Shown here: piece after piece, positions 1 through 5,618 of the stretch
Numbering within the stretch: position 1 is the stretch's first letter
Layout of the letters: every line of letters begins with the position of its first letter
NCBI GenBank assembly: GCA_965363355.1
Contig: CBDTTM010000169.1
Location: forward strand, 1 to 5,618
DNA: 5,618 nucleotides
From: CBDTTM01 sp965363355
Lineage (GTDB): Bacteria; Bacillota; Negativicutes; Selenomonadales; Selenomonadaceae
Reading direction: 5' to 3'
The notes under the pieces: model-generated
The model's input: the letters and a program-made list of their open reading frames with translations, nothing else
Databases searched by the model: none
Told to the model about the DNA's origin: nothing
Made by a program: the position numbers and the translations under genes

Positions 1-1827
1 AAAAAAATGCTTGATATGATTGAACAGGCAAAACTTGAACATACGGATATCATTGTATTTCCTGAAATGGCTATTCCTGGATATTTACTCGGTGACACAT
101 GGGAGCAATCAAGCTTCTTAAACGATTGCGACTATTTCGGCAAACAAATCATCGCCGCATCGGAAGGTATCTACATCCTCTTTGGCAACGTTGCCGTAGA
201 TTGGACAAAACGCAACAACGATGGCCGTGTCCGCAAATACAATGCCTTTTTCACCGCCTACAATGGAAAACTGGTTAAAAGTGCGCAACAACCTCTTTCT
301 TATGTCATAAAAACATTGATGCCCAATTATCGCGAATTCGATGATACTCGCTATTTTTTCAGTTTGCAAAAACTTGCAAATGAAATGAATCAGCCTATTG
401 AAGACTTGATTGAACCATTAGAATTAGAAATTCGCCAACAAAAAATAAAAATCGGCTGCCTACTATGTGAAGATGGCTGGAGCGATGACTATGCCTTAGC
501 CCCGATGAAGGTTCTTCATGAAAAAGGCAGTGAACTTTTTATCAATATCTCAGCATCCCCCTACACGCTTGGCAAAAACAACAAACGGAACCGAACTTTT
601 GCCAAACAAGCACAAGATTATAAAACTCCATTAGTTTATGTGAATAATATCGGGCTGCAAAACAACGGTAAAACTATTTACACATTTGATGGTTCTTCTA
701 CTGTTTACAATGCTGACGGCGAAATCATAGCCTGTGCTGAACCTTATACACAGACACTTCATACAATCGATCTTTTCGGAACATATAATCCTCCCGTATC
801 AACCAAAGATCCTGATGACATTCCCGCGATCTATGCTGCTCTTTCCTATGGAATTCGAAAATTCCTCGATAATATCCACATGAAAAAAATCGTCATCGGC
901 GTCTCTGGCGGTATTGATTCAGCCGTAGCTGCCGCACTTTATGCCAGTATCATCGGCCCTGAAAACATCTTATTGGTCAATATGCCAAGCATATACAATT
1001 CAAATACAACCAAGGATTTATCCGCTCGCCTAGCCGAAAACCTTGGCTGTAATTATACGATTCTGCCAATCCAGGAAGTCGTTGATTATACCATCAAACA
1101 GCTAGAGACAACGCTCATCACGAACCTTGCCAGCAAAGAAACCTCTCACCTACATGTTTCCTCTTTTGTTGCTGAAAACATCCAAGCCAGAGACCGCAGT
1201 GCCCGTATCCTCGCAGGAGCTGCCGCCAGCTTTGGCGGTGGCTTTACCTGTAATGCCAACAAAGCAGAAACAACCGTTGGCTACTCTACCTTATATGGTG
1301 ACCAATCTGGCTTCTTGGCGGCTTTAGCTGACCTTTGGAAATACCAGATTTATGACTTAGCCCGCTACTTAAACAAAATAATCTATCAACGCGAAGTCAT
1401 TCCCCAGGCAACAATCGATATTGTTCCAAGCGCTGAGCTTTCCGCCAACCAATCAGTTGACGAAGGCAAAGGCGACCCTATCAAGTACCCTTATCACGAT
1501 TATCTCTTCCGCTCTTTTATTGAACGCTGGAATAAAGCTACTCCAGAAGATATTTTGGAGTGGTATAAAGACGGATCTCTTGCAGAGAAAATTGGCTGTA
1601 ATGAAGATTTAGTCGCTCAGTATTTTAAATCACCTAAAGACTTCATTGCCGATCTTGAACGGTGGTGGAACCTTTTCACTGGAATGGCGATTGCCAAACG
1701 CATCCAAGCTCCACCTATTTTAGCCATAAGTCGCCGAGCTTATGGTTTTGACCACCGCGAAGCACAAAATGGCCCATATTATACCATGCGCTATAAAAAA
1801 CTAAAAAACGAACTGCTCAATCTATAA
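1..1827 (+). CDS. nadE: Glutamine-dependent NAD+ synthetase (N-terminus cut by window edge)
   Basis: This enzyme makes NAD+ from deamido-NAD+ (nicotinic acid adenine dinucleotide), ATP and glutamine in the cytoplasm, the last step of NAD biosynthesis. Counting from the ATG at 7, residues 1 to about 260 form a nitrilase-type glutaminase domain. Its Glu-Lys-Cys triad is visible as E20 in FPEMAIPGY, K102 in IKTLMPNY and C154 in LLCEDGW. Residues about 275-606 form the synthetase domain with the PP-loop SGGIDS at 300-305, followed by conserved stretches around DRSARIL and STLYGDQSGFLAALADLWK. The frame is open back to base 1. In family members the catalytic Glu lies about 45-50 residues from the start, so roughly 25-30 residues are missing and the ATG at 7 is probably internal. 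No disruption is visible. The gene is convergent with the transporter operon and separated from it by a shared terminator. Confidence 0.95.
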   Translation, partial: KKMLDMIEQAKLEHTDIIVFPEMAIPGYLLGDTWEQSSFLNDCDYFGKQIIAASEGIYILFGNVAVDWTKRNNDGRVRKYNAFFTAYNGKLVKSAQQPLSYVIKTLMPNYREFDDTRYFFSLQKLANEMNQPIEDLIEPLELEIRQQKIKIGCLLCEDGWSDDYALAPMKVLHEKGSELFINISASPYTLGKNNKRNRTFAKQAQDYKTPLVYVNNIGLQNNGKTIYTFDGSSTVYNADGEIIACAEPYTQTLHTIDLFGTYNPPVSTKDPDDIPAIYAALSYGIRKFLDNIHMKKIVIGVSGGIDSAVAAALYASIIGPENILLVNMPSIYNSNTTKDLSARLAENLGCNYTILPIQEVVDYTIKQLETTLITNLASKETSHLHVSSFVAENIQARDRSARILAGAAASFGGGFTCNANKAETTVGYSTLYGDQSGFLAALADLWKYQIYDLARYLNKIIYQREVIPQATIDIVPSAELSANQSVDEGKGDPIKYPYHDYLFRSFIERWNKATPEDILEWYKDGSLAEKIGCNEDLVAQYFKSPKDFIADLERWWNLFTGMAIAKRIQAPPILAISRRAYGFDHREAQNGPYYTMRYKKLKNELLNL

Positions 1828-1870
1828 AAAAACTGCTGACATTGCCAAATGGTGATGTCAGCAGTTTTTT
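1826..1870. terminator. Bidirectional intrinsic terminator between nadE and ecfT
   Basis: A perfect 12-bp inverted repeat, AACTGCTGACAT at 1831-1842 and ATGTCAGCAGTT at 1855-1866, encloses a 12-nt loop. A run of A precedes it (1826-1832) and a run of T follows it (1865-1870), so a U-tract forms whichever strand is transcribed. It begins just before the end of nadE on one side and abuts the ecfT stop codon (1871-1869) on the other, serving both convergent units. Confidence 0.93.
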
Positions 1871-2540
1871 ATGAATTTGTTATGACAAAAGCAAGTAAAA
1901 GAATACTACCAAATAAAATTAAATAATCCAAACCAGAAAGATGCGTTGCTGCCATAAATGTTCTTGGCTGCGTTCCTGAAAATCCCCTCATTTCAAGACT
2001 CACCGCCATATGTTCACTGCGCTCGATTGCCCGAAAAAGCATTGGCTTTATAATCGTCATATAACCGTTTAAACGCTGCAAGGGGCTTCCTGCTGCACTA
2101 TATCCTCTGCAAGATTGTGCTTCACGGACACTGCGGCTTTCTTCCATTAAGTCTGGAACAAAACGAAGTACTGCAGTAACCATAAAAGCATAACTATAAG
2201 GTAGATGAATTTGCTGAACCAATGCCGCGGTAATTTCCTGTGTCCTCGTGAAAAAAATCATCAAGGCAATAGAAATTGCCATGACTGCCATGCGCAAAGC
2301 CGATGCTGCCGCTAGTGCATATGTCGTACCGCAAAAAAGTTGTATCGCAAAAAGAATCAGAGAAAAGATTCCCAAAGCAACCATTGCCATCCCCGCATTC
2401 TTCCATTTAGGACAAAAAGGCAATACGATGATCTCCAGCGCTAAAAAACACAGAAGAATCGTCAAATTCAAAGTGAGCATCGATCCTATCGAAATGAGAA
2501 CAGCTAATGCTATTTTGGTAAAAGCGGCTAATTTAAACAT
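1869..2540 (-). CDS. ecfT: ECF transporter transmembrane coupling protein EcfT (CbiQ family)
   Basis: EcfT is the membrane subunit that links the substrate-binding S component to the two ATPases in ECF importers. The 223-residue protein has hydrophobic segments at about 9-40, 50-70, 75-97 and 203-221. Between them lies a charged cytoplasmic part with the two coupling motifs of the family, here SCRG (143-146) and EMRG (183-186). The usual form is A-R-G, so the Arg and Gly are kept while the preceding residue is Cys or Met. The context RFVPDLMEESRSVREAQ is typical of the family. The start is ATG at 2540: AGGAGG lies 12 nt upstream, and that SD sequence sits inside a longer frame beginning with TTG at 2567, which argues against the longer version. 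The start overlaps the end of the preceding ATPase gene by 8 nt, so translational coupling is likely. It is the last gene of the operon. Confidence 0.92.
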   Translation of the reverse strand: MFKLAAFTKIALAVLISIGSMLTLNLTILLCFLALEIIVLPFCPKWKNAGMAMVALGIFSLILFAIQLFCGTTYALAAASALRMAVMAISIALMIFFTRTQEITAALVQQIHLPYSYAFMVTAVLRFVPDLMEESRSVREAQSCRGYSAAGSPLQRLNGYMTIIKPMLFRAIERSEHMAVSLEMRGFSGTQPRTFMAATHLSGLDYLILFGSILLLAFVITNS

Positions 2541-3348
2541 AATTTTGCTTCGCCTCCTCAAGATCAAGAGAAGTATAGATTTCTCTTGGTGTCAAACAGA
2601 TTGGCAAATTCAATTGCTTGCTGATTTTTACAGTTTCCGGTAATTCCAGTCCAAGCGATACCGTCAAATCTTCATCTGAAAACAGCTCAAGTGGACTGCC
2701 ATTAAAACGAACTTTATGATCTAAAAGGGCCAAAACCCGATCTGCATGCTCCGCGACAATATCCATATCATGTGTAACTAAAATCAAACCCATTCCTTCA
2801 TGGTTAAGCCTTCGCATTAAACGCAATAAAGAAGTCCGTTCTCTACAATCTTGCCCTGATGTAGGCTCATCCATAATGAGGATCTGCGGCTTAGCTGCTA
2901 ATGCCGATGCAATCGAAAGCCTCTGTTTTTGTCCACGAGACAACATTTGTGGAGCATGTGTTTCAAATCCAGATAAATCAACCGCACATAAAGATTGCAC
3001 CGCTTGCTCCTTTGCCTGTTCCCAAACAAATCCCAATTGCAATGGCCCATACATAACTTCTTCCAAAACCGTATTAGCAAATAGTTGCCGGTCAGGGTTT
3101 TGAAATACATACCCTATCTTTTTTGCCATTTCACTCGCTTTGAATTTTGTTACGTCGATTCCATCTAATTCTAGCTTGCCTGCTGTCGGCAAGAGAAGTC
3201 CCATCAAAATCTTAGTCAACGTAGTTTTTCCACAACCATTTCTTCCTACGATTGCCAAAATTTCACCATTTTTTAAACATAAGTTAATTCCATCTAATAT
3301 TCTAGTTGAAGAGTTATAGGCATATTCTACATTTTTTACCTCTAGCAT
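2533..3348 (-). CDS. ecfA: ECF transporter ATP-binding protein (stand-alone EcfA-type ATPase)
   Basis: This is an ABC ATPase that should pair with the ATPase half of the upstream fusion protein to power an ECF importer. The 271-residue protein shows Walker A GRNGCGKT (35-42), Q-loop FQNPDRQLF with Q83, the signature LSRGQ (136-140), Walker B ILIMDEP with D160 and catalytic E161, and switch His H193 in VTHD. The Q-loop form FQNPDxQ is characteristic of EcfA/CbiO ATPases. The signature departs from LSGGQ by Arg in place of the first Gly. The length is usual for the family, and the C-terminal 50 residues after the core form the expected regulatory tail. ATG 3348 is preceded by AGGTGA with a 6-nt gap and overlaps the stop of the fusion gene by 7 nt (ATGCTAG). 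The 3' end overlaps ecfT. Substrate specificity does not reside here; it is inferred from the leader and the S domain. Confidence 0.93.
   Translation of the reverse strand: MLEVKNVEYAYNSSTRILDGINLCLKNGEILAIVGRNGCGKTTLTKILMGLLLPTAGKLELDGIDVTKFKASEMAKKIGYVFQNPDRQLFANTVLEEVMYGPLQLGFVWEQAKEQAVQSLCAVDLSGFETHAPQMLSRGQKQRLSIASALAAKPQILIMDEPTSGQDCRERTSLLRLMRRLNHEGMGLILVTHDMDIVAEHADRVLALLDHKVRFNGSPLELFSDEDLTVSLGLELPETVKISKQLNLPICLTPREIYTSLDLEEAKQNYV
2553..2558 (-). promoter_or_regulatory. Ribosome binding site deciding the ecfT start
   Basis: AGGAGG reads on the minus strand 12 nt before ATG 2540, a somewhat long spacing. It lies inside the coding end of the upstream ATPase gene and downstream of the alternative TTG start at 2567, so it selects the ATG. 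Confidence 0.75.
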
Positions 3349-4640
3349 ATATTTTCACCTAAATTCATCCGTATTTTCCATTGTAACGGAATTGCCTCTG
3401 CATAAATCTGTTCATCATACATATAGTGCATGCACTGCGACATCGTTCCTGAATATCTAAGCTCACCTTTATCCATAAGCAAGAGCTTTGTTGCATAAGG
3501 TGCAGCATATTTCAAATCATGTTCTGCCACAAGGATCGTTGTATTATATTTTTTATTGATTTGTCCCAACAATCGATAAATATCACGAGCTCCTTCTGGA
3601 TCGATTGCAGCTACGGGCTCGTCTAAAATTAGGATATCAGGCTGCATTGCCAGCATGACAGCAATAGCCAAGCGTTGCTTTTGACCACCAGAAAGGCTAG
3701 CGATACTTTTTTCCTCGAAACCGCTAAGTCCTACCATTTCCAAAACGGCTTGCCGGCGTTGTAAAATAATTTCTGGCATAAGTCCTGCGTTTTCTAAAGA
3801 AAAGTCAATTTCATCCGCTACAGTCTCCGTTACCAATTGCGCTTCATAATCTGCCATAACCATAGCCGCTCTGCTTTGAAGTTCTTTTCTTGTCTGCTGC
3901 AAAATATCTATTTCATTCACCACTAAAGAACTTTGTTGTACATCTCCAAGATATTGCACTCTAGCACCTGCAATTGTCAGCAATAAAGATGTTTTTCCAG
4001 AACCATTCACGCCTGTAACTATACAAAATGCCCCTGAAGGTACATTCATATGAATATTTTTCAGTTGATATTTCACTTCTCCAGAAACGTCTTGACCTTT
4101 ATTGAATACTTTATACGCTGGCTTATAAAGCAATTGTCCCGCTGCGCTGCCAAATAAAGCCACAAAAAAGACTGCCGGCAACATTGCATATAAAAAAACA
4201 GCCATTGGTAGATTTAAAACAACTTTTGTCAATAAAACAAAACTGCCACCACTAATAAAAGTCGTCAAAAAAACCAAAAAAGCTGGCTCTAAATTTACTT
4301 TACGCACTTTTATTTCTAGAAAATAATGATTTGCCAAAAAAGCACATACAGCAGCTGCCAATGGATCGCTAATCAAATTTGCATAAGGTAAAGCTGCTTT
4401 TGAAGACATCGTCGCCACTAAACCTGACACAAAACCAATACCTATGCCTTGTTTTATCGAGGGTCGGCACAACATAATCGCTACCGTATACATGACAATA
4501 TTCCAATTAAGCGATATTCCACCTATATTGGGAGAAATCATTCGTAAGATAACTCCGATTGACAATAATAAAACCGTAATCGTAATCCAACGCAAATCTT
4601 CTCCCGGAACCTCTTGAAATCGCTTACTTTTCTTTTCCAA
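3342..4640 (-). CDS. Fusion of ECF S-component-like membrane domain and EcfA-type ATPase, probable tryptophan importer subunit
   Basis: The 432-residue protein joins two parts that are normally separate. Residues about 17-172 are membrane-embedded, with roughly six hydrophobic segments (17-35, 46-58, 64-78, 92-108, 118-140, 145-170), the layout of an ECF substrate-binding S component. The stretch ISLNWNIVMY through PYANLISD resembles TrpP-type tryptophan transporters (from memory, not a search). Residues about 188-432 are an ABC ATPase: Walker A GVNGSGKT (210-217), signature LSGGQ (316-320), Walker B ILILDEP with D340 and E341, and H374 in VAEHD. The Q-loop reads VMADYEAQ where the family has VFQNPDxQ, so the usual Gln is Ala263. 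Translation starts at TTG 4640: GGAGTGA lies just upstream (9 nt from GGAG), and an in-frame TGA at 4646-4644 excludes longer forms. It is the first gene after a T-box leader with a Trp specifier and is coupled to the second ATPase and EcfT. Function as an ECF part is firm; the substrate is inferred. Confidence 0.85.
   Translation of the reverse strand: MEKKSKRFQEVPGEDLRWITITVLLLSIGVILRMISPNIGGISLNWNIVMYTVAIMLCRPSIKQGIGIGFVSGLVATMSSKAALPYANLISDPLAAAVCAFLANHYFLEIKVRKVNLEPAFLVFLTTFISGGSFVLLTKVVLNLPMAVFLYAMLPAVFFVALFGSAAGQLLYKPAYKVFNKGQDVSGEVKYQLKNIHMNVPSGAFCIVTGVNGSGKTSLLLTIAGARVQYLGDVQQSSLVVNEIDILQQTRKELQSRAAMVMADYEAQLVTETVADEIDFSLENAGLMPEIILQRRQAVLEMVGLSGFEEKSIASLSGGQKQRLAIAVMLAMQPDILILDEPVAAIDPEGARDIYRLLGQINKKYNTTILVAEHDLKYAAPYATKLLLMDKGELRYSGTMSQCMHYMYDEQIYAEAIPLQWKIRMNLGENIC
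3355..3360 (-). promoter_or_regulatory. Ribosome binding site of the stand-alone ATPase gene
   Basis: AGGTGA on the minus strand lies 6 nt before ATG 3348, within the last codons of the fusion gene. With the 7-nt gene overlap it suggests coupled translation. Confidence 0.7.
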
Positions 4641-4646
4641 ACTTCA

Positions 4647-4653
4647 TCACTCC
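4647..4653 (-). promoter_or_regulatory. Ribosome binding site deciding the TTG start of the fusion gene
   Basis: GGAGTGA on the minus strand places GGAG 9 nt before TTG 4640. No ATG or GTG is available in frame between the upstream in-frame TGA (4646-4644) and this TTG, so the non-ATG start is well supported. The site lies about 20 nt downstream of the T-box terminator, so it is reached only when the leader reads through. Confidence 0.75.
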
Positions 4654-4671
4654 AATATATGTTTTTCGTAT

Positions 4672-4709
4672 AAAAAAACCCCTCATCCCCAAAAAAGGGA
4701 CGAGAGGTT
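4672..4709 (-). terminator. T-box intrinsic terminator
   Basis: The 5' arm AACCTCTCGTCCC (4709-4697) pairs with the GGGGATGAGGGGTT arm (within 4690-4677) through about 13 bp with two G-U pairs and a U-rich loop. Seven T (4678-4672) follow. It forms by default when charged tRNA leaves the antiterminator unstabilised and stops transcription before the transporter genes. Confidence 0.93.
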
Positions 4710-4728
4710 CACTCGCGGTACCACCCTT
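4695..4728 (-). promoter_or_regulatory. T-box antiterminator with UGGUACC bulge
   Basis: On the minus strand AAGGG (4728-4724) can pair with CCCUU (4699-4695), and GCGAG (4716-4712) with CUCGU (4704-4700, including one G-U pair). This leaves the 7-nt bulge UGGUACC (4723-4717) that captures the free CCA end of uncharged tRNA. It uses the same bases as the left arm of the terminator, so the two structures exclude each other. Confidence 0.9.
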
Positions 4729-4857
4729 GTTAACTCAAAAGAGCTCAACTTAGTCAAAGTACAAAAGCCTTCAGCTTCAATACCCGATTCCTGATAACGG
4801 CGGAATATTCCCGATAGTCTTTACCCTGCTTGCAGCTCAAAACTATATCTCCTAGGC

Positions 4858-4860
4858 CCA
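4858..4860 (-). promoter_or_regulatory. T-box specifier triplet UGG
   Basis: The triplet reads UGG on the minus strand, directly after GAA (4863-4861), which faces AGUA (4929-4926) in the specifier loop. It is complementary to the CCA anticodon of tRNA-Trp. This agrees with the TrpP-like membrane domain of the first gene downstream. Confidence 0.8.
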
Positions 4861-4951
4861 TTCCTCATACCAACGCACATCGGACTCTCACCACCGCCGA
4901 CTCTCTGTCTGCATCTTCCTATAAGTACTATCCCTATTCATCGATTAACAT

Positions 4952-4994
4952 ATTATAGTAGCCTAATATTAATATTTTTCTAATAAAATGTCAA
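4952..4994 (-). promoter_or_regulatory. Vegetative promoter of the T-box/ECF operon
   Basis: A perfect -35 TTGACA (4994-4989) is followed, 17 nt later, by the weaker -10 TAATAT (4971-4966), giving a start near 4959. A perfect TATAAT lies further down (4957-4952) but 31 nt from TTGACA, with no good -35 at its own proper distance. Either hexamer would start the transcript just before the T-box Stem I (GATGA at 4942). The first pairing fits a sigma-A promoter best; which -10 is used cannot be settled from sequence. Confidence 0.65.
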
Positions 4995-5011
4995 TAATCA
5001 AAAAACCGACT

Positions 5012-5371
5012 TCAATGGCGAATAAATGATAAAATCAGCCAAACAACAATGCCAATAGCTGCGCCTACAAGAATTACCGGCAATGCCACAAATACAACAA
5101 AAGCCAAAATAGCAACAACTAAAATAAATATACTGATTTTTACCAGCCAATTTGAATTTCCTAAACCAAAAGTATTTACATATATCTTTCGGTTACTATT
5201 GTTTGCTGAACTATCAAAATGTTCGCGTCTACTCGATGGCTCTTCAATCGTAACCCCATGATAAGCCTCTTTTTCCTCTTGAGACATCACATGTACTTTT
5301 GCTGCTTCATTTCCACAATTTTGACATTTTCCATTTTCATCTAATTCATAACCACATGTAGAACATCGCAT
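5012..5371 (-). CDS. Small zinc-ribbon membrane protein of unknown function
   Basis: The 119-residue protein begins with a short zinc ribbon: C3 and C6 (CSTCG), then C16 and C19 (CQNCG), spaced to bind one zinc ion. A polar linker of about 50 residues follows, including VMSQEEKEAYHGVTIEE and a Ser/Asn-rich patch. The C-terminus is hydrophobic from about 77 to 116, enough for two membrane passes or a hairpin, and ends in SFIRH. No signal peptide precedes the ribbon, so the N-terminal domain is expected in the cytoplasm. The start is ATG 5371 because AGGTGG (5385-5380) lies 8 nt upstream; a longer frame from GTG 5383 would begin inside that SD sequence. It starts 15 nt after the stop of the preceding gene, so the two are probably co-transcribed. 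No clear terminator follows before the T-box promoter. The function is unknown to me. Confidence 0.8.
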   Translation of the reverse strand: MRCSTCGYELDENGKCQNCGNEAAKVHVMSQEEKEAYHGVTIEEPSSRREHFDSSANNSNRKIYVNTFGLGNSNWLVKISIFILVVAILAFVVFVALPVILVGAAIGIVVWLILSFIRH

Positions 5372-5379
5372 ATACTTTC

Positions 5380-5385
5380 CCACCT
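5380..5385 (-). promoter_or_regulatory. Ribosome binding site of the zinc-ribbon gene
   Basis: AGGTGG on the minus strand lies 8 nt before ATG 5371, directly after the TGA of the preceding gene (5389-5387). It overlaps the alternative GTG start at 5383 and so argues against it. Confidence 0.75.
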
Positions 5386-5386
5386 A

Positions 5387-5618
5387 TCAAAATGCATATA
5401 ACGAAAGGACAAACCCTTCTTCCGTTAAATATCGCGGATCAAAAATCCGCAACTTCAAAACATCTGCAATTTTTTCACATTCATTTTGAAAATCTTCCTT
5501 TTTTACACCAAGCCTTGCCAATAAAAGTTTTTTATTGATAAAATTCACCCCATTGATTGTTGTGAATGATAAAAACACACTCAAAGCCCGACTTTCCGGC
5601 GACTCTGCTTGCGGTAAA
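5387..5618 (-). CDS. C-terminal part of an unrecognised protein, running out of the window
   Basis: The frame is open without interruption from the window edge at 5618 to TGA at 5389-5387, giving about 76 residues. A TTG at 5584 could be taken as a start, but the frame stays open before it (the stretch PQAESPESRA), and no SD-like sequence stands in front of it, so this is more likely the tail of a longer gene. The visible part has a hydrophobic/polar stretch ALSVFLSFTTINGVNFINKK, then a charged helical-looking segment (RLGVKKEDFQNECEKIADVLK), and ends in EEGFVLSLYAF. I recognise no family or motif. Tight spacing to the zinc-ribbon gene suggests one transcript. Confidence 0.6.
   Translation of the reverse strand, partial: LPQAESPESRALSVFLSFTTINGVNFINKKLLLARLGVKKEDFQNECEKIADVLKLRIFDPRYLTEEGFVLSLYAF

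Larger units (their letters stand above)
4672..4950 (-). ncRNA. T-box riboswitch leader, specifier UGG (tRNA-Trp)
   Basis: This leader senses the charging state of a tRNA and lets transcription continue when uncharged tRNA binds. Reading the minus strand, GATGA (4942-4938) starts the Stem I base. The lower helix is UAGG (4936-4933) with CCUA (4856-4853). The specifier loop has AGUA (4929-4926) opposite GAA (4863-4861), the loop-E arrangement of T-boxes. The upper helix is CUUAU (4925-4921) with AUGAG (4868-4864). The triplet directly after GAA is UGG (4860-4858), the Trp codon. The apical part contains AGAGAG (4906-4901) and a GUCGG/CCGAU hairpin. Further helices (GATA...TATC, and a hairpin at about 4750-4729 that can be Stem III) precede the conserved AAGGGTGGTACCGCG (4728-4714), then the antiterminator/terminator. 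The specifier phase rests on the hand-folded loop E; a shift by one base would give another codon. Confidence 0.95.

Noticed and set aside
118..369. Minus-strand frame opposite nadE, and similar frames opposite or within the other genes
   Set aside because: They are out-of-frame shadows of clearly conserved proteins, without their own SD sequences or recognisable motifs.
2541..2567. Longer ecfT start at TTG 2567 (nine more residues)
   Set aside because: The extra stretch contains the AGGAGG ribosome binding site of ATG 2540 and encodes an Arg-rich leader atypical of EcfT proteins.
1869..4640. Cobalt/nickel or biotin ECF transporter, as CbiQ/CbiO-like similarity might suggest
   Set aside because: No CbiM/CbiN or BioY-like component is present, and the leader is a T-box with a Trp-type specifier rather than a cobalamin riboswitch; T and A subunits do not indicate substrate.
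4624..4647. Seven-residue minus-strand ORF (MKFGKEK) overlapping the fusion gene start, as a possible leader peptide
   Set aside because: GGAG is only 2 nt before its ATG, it has no Trp codons, and the T-box already explains regulation.
4695..4720. Plus-strand stretch around GAGGTTCACTCGC resembling a tRNA T-arm
   Set aside because: No acceptor, D or anticodon arm can be built around it; on the minus strand the same bases form the T-box antiterminator and terminator.
5372..5383. Longer start of the zinc-ribbon gene at GTG 5383
   Set aside because: That GTG lies inside the AGGTGG SD sequence that serves ATG 5371 at an 8-nt spacing.
5387..5584. Complete 65-residue gene starting at TTG 5584
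   Set aside because: The frame continues open to the window edge and no SD-like sequence stands before the TTG, so a truncated longer gene is more likely.

Overview
The window looks like chromosomal DNA of an AT-rich, low-GC Gram-positive-lineage bacterium (Bacillota). A T-box leader, an ECF-type transporter and strong AGGAGG-like ribosome binding sites all point there. The protein style would suit Negativicutes or a relative, but that placement is an impression, not a demonstration.

Layout: positions 1-1827 (+) hold most of a glutamine-dependent NAD+ synthetase (nadE), cut at its N-terminus by the window edge. It ends at a strong bidirectional terminator (1826-1870) shared with a convergent minus-strand operon. 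That operon, in its own 5'->3' order, is: promoter (about 4994-4952); T-box riboswitch (about 4950-4672); a fusion of an ECF S-component-like membrane domain to an ABC ATPase (4640-3342); a second, stand-alone ATPase (3348-2533); and the transmembrane coupling protein EcfT (2540-1869). The three genes overlap by 7 and 8 nt. Upstream of the leader, on the same strand, are a small zinc-ribbon membrane protein (5371-5012) and the C-terminal end of an unrecognised gene that runs out of the window (5618-5387).

How it works together: the three genes supply every part of an energy-coupling factor importer (S, A, A', T) in one operon, so the system appears dedicated to one substrate. The T-box can be folded by hand. 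A loop-E pair (AGUA opposite GAA) places UGG as the specifier codon, the Trp codon. The T-box bulge UGGUACC and a mutually exclusive antiterminator/terminator pair follow. The S domain also resembles TrpP-type tryptophan transporters. The best reading is therefore a tryptophan ECF importer switched on when uncharged tRNA-Trp accumulates.

The most interesting points are the S-A fusion, the UGG T-box, and the asymmetry of the two ATPases. The Q-loop Gln is replaced by Ala in the fused ATPase, and the signature is LSRGQ in the stand-alone one. Both changes fall in the same composite ATP site of the predicted heterodimer. No mobile element, CRISPR array, tRNA or rRNA was seen.
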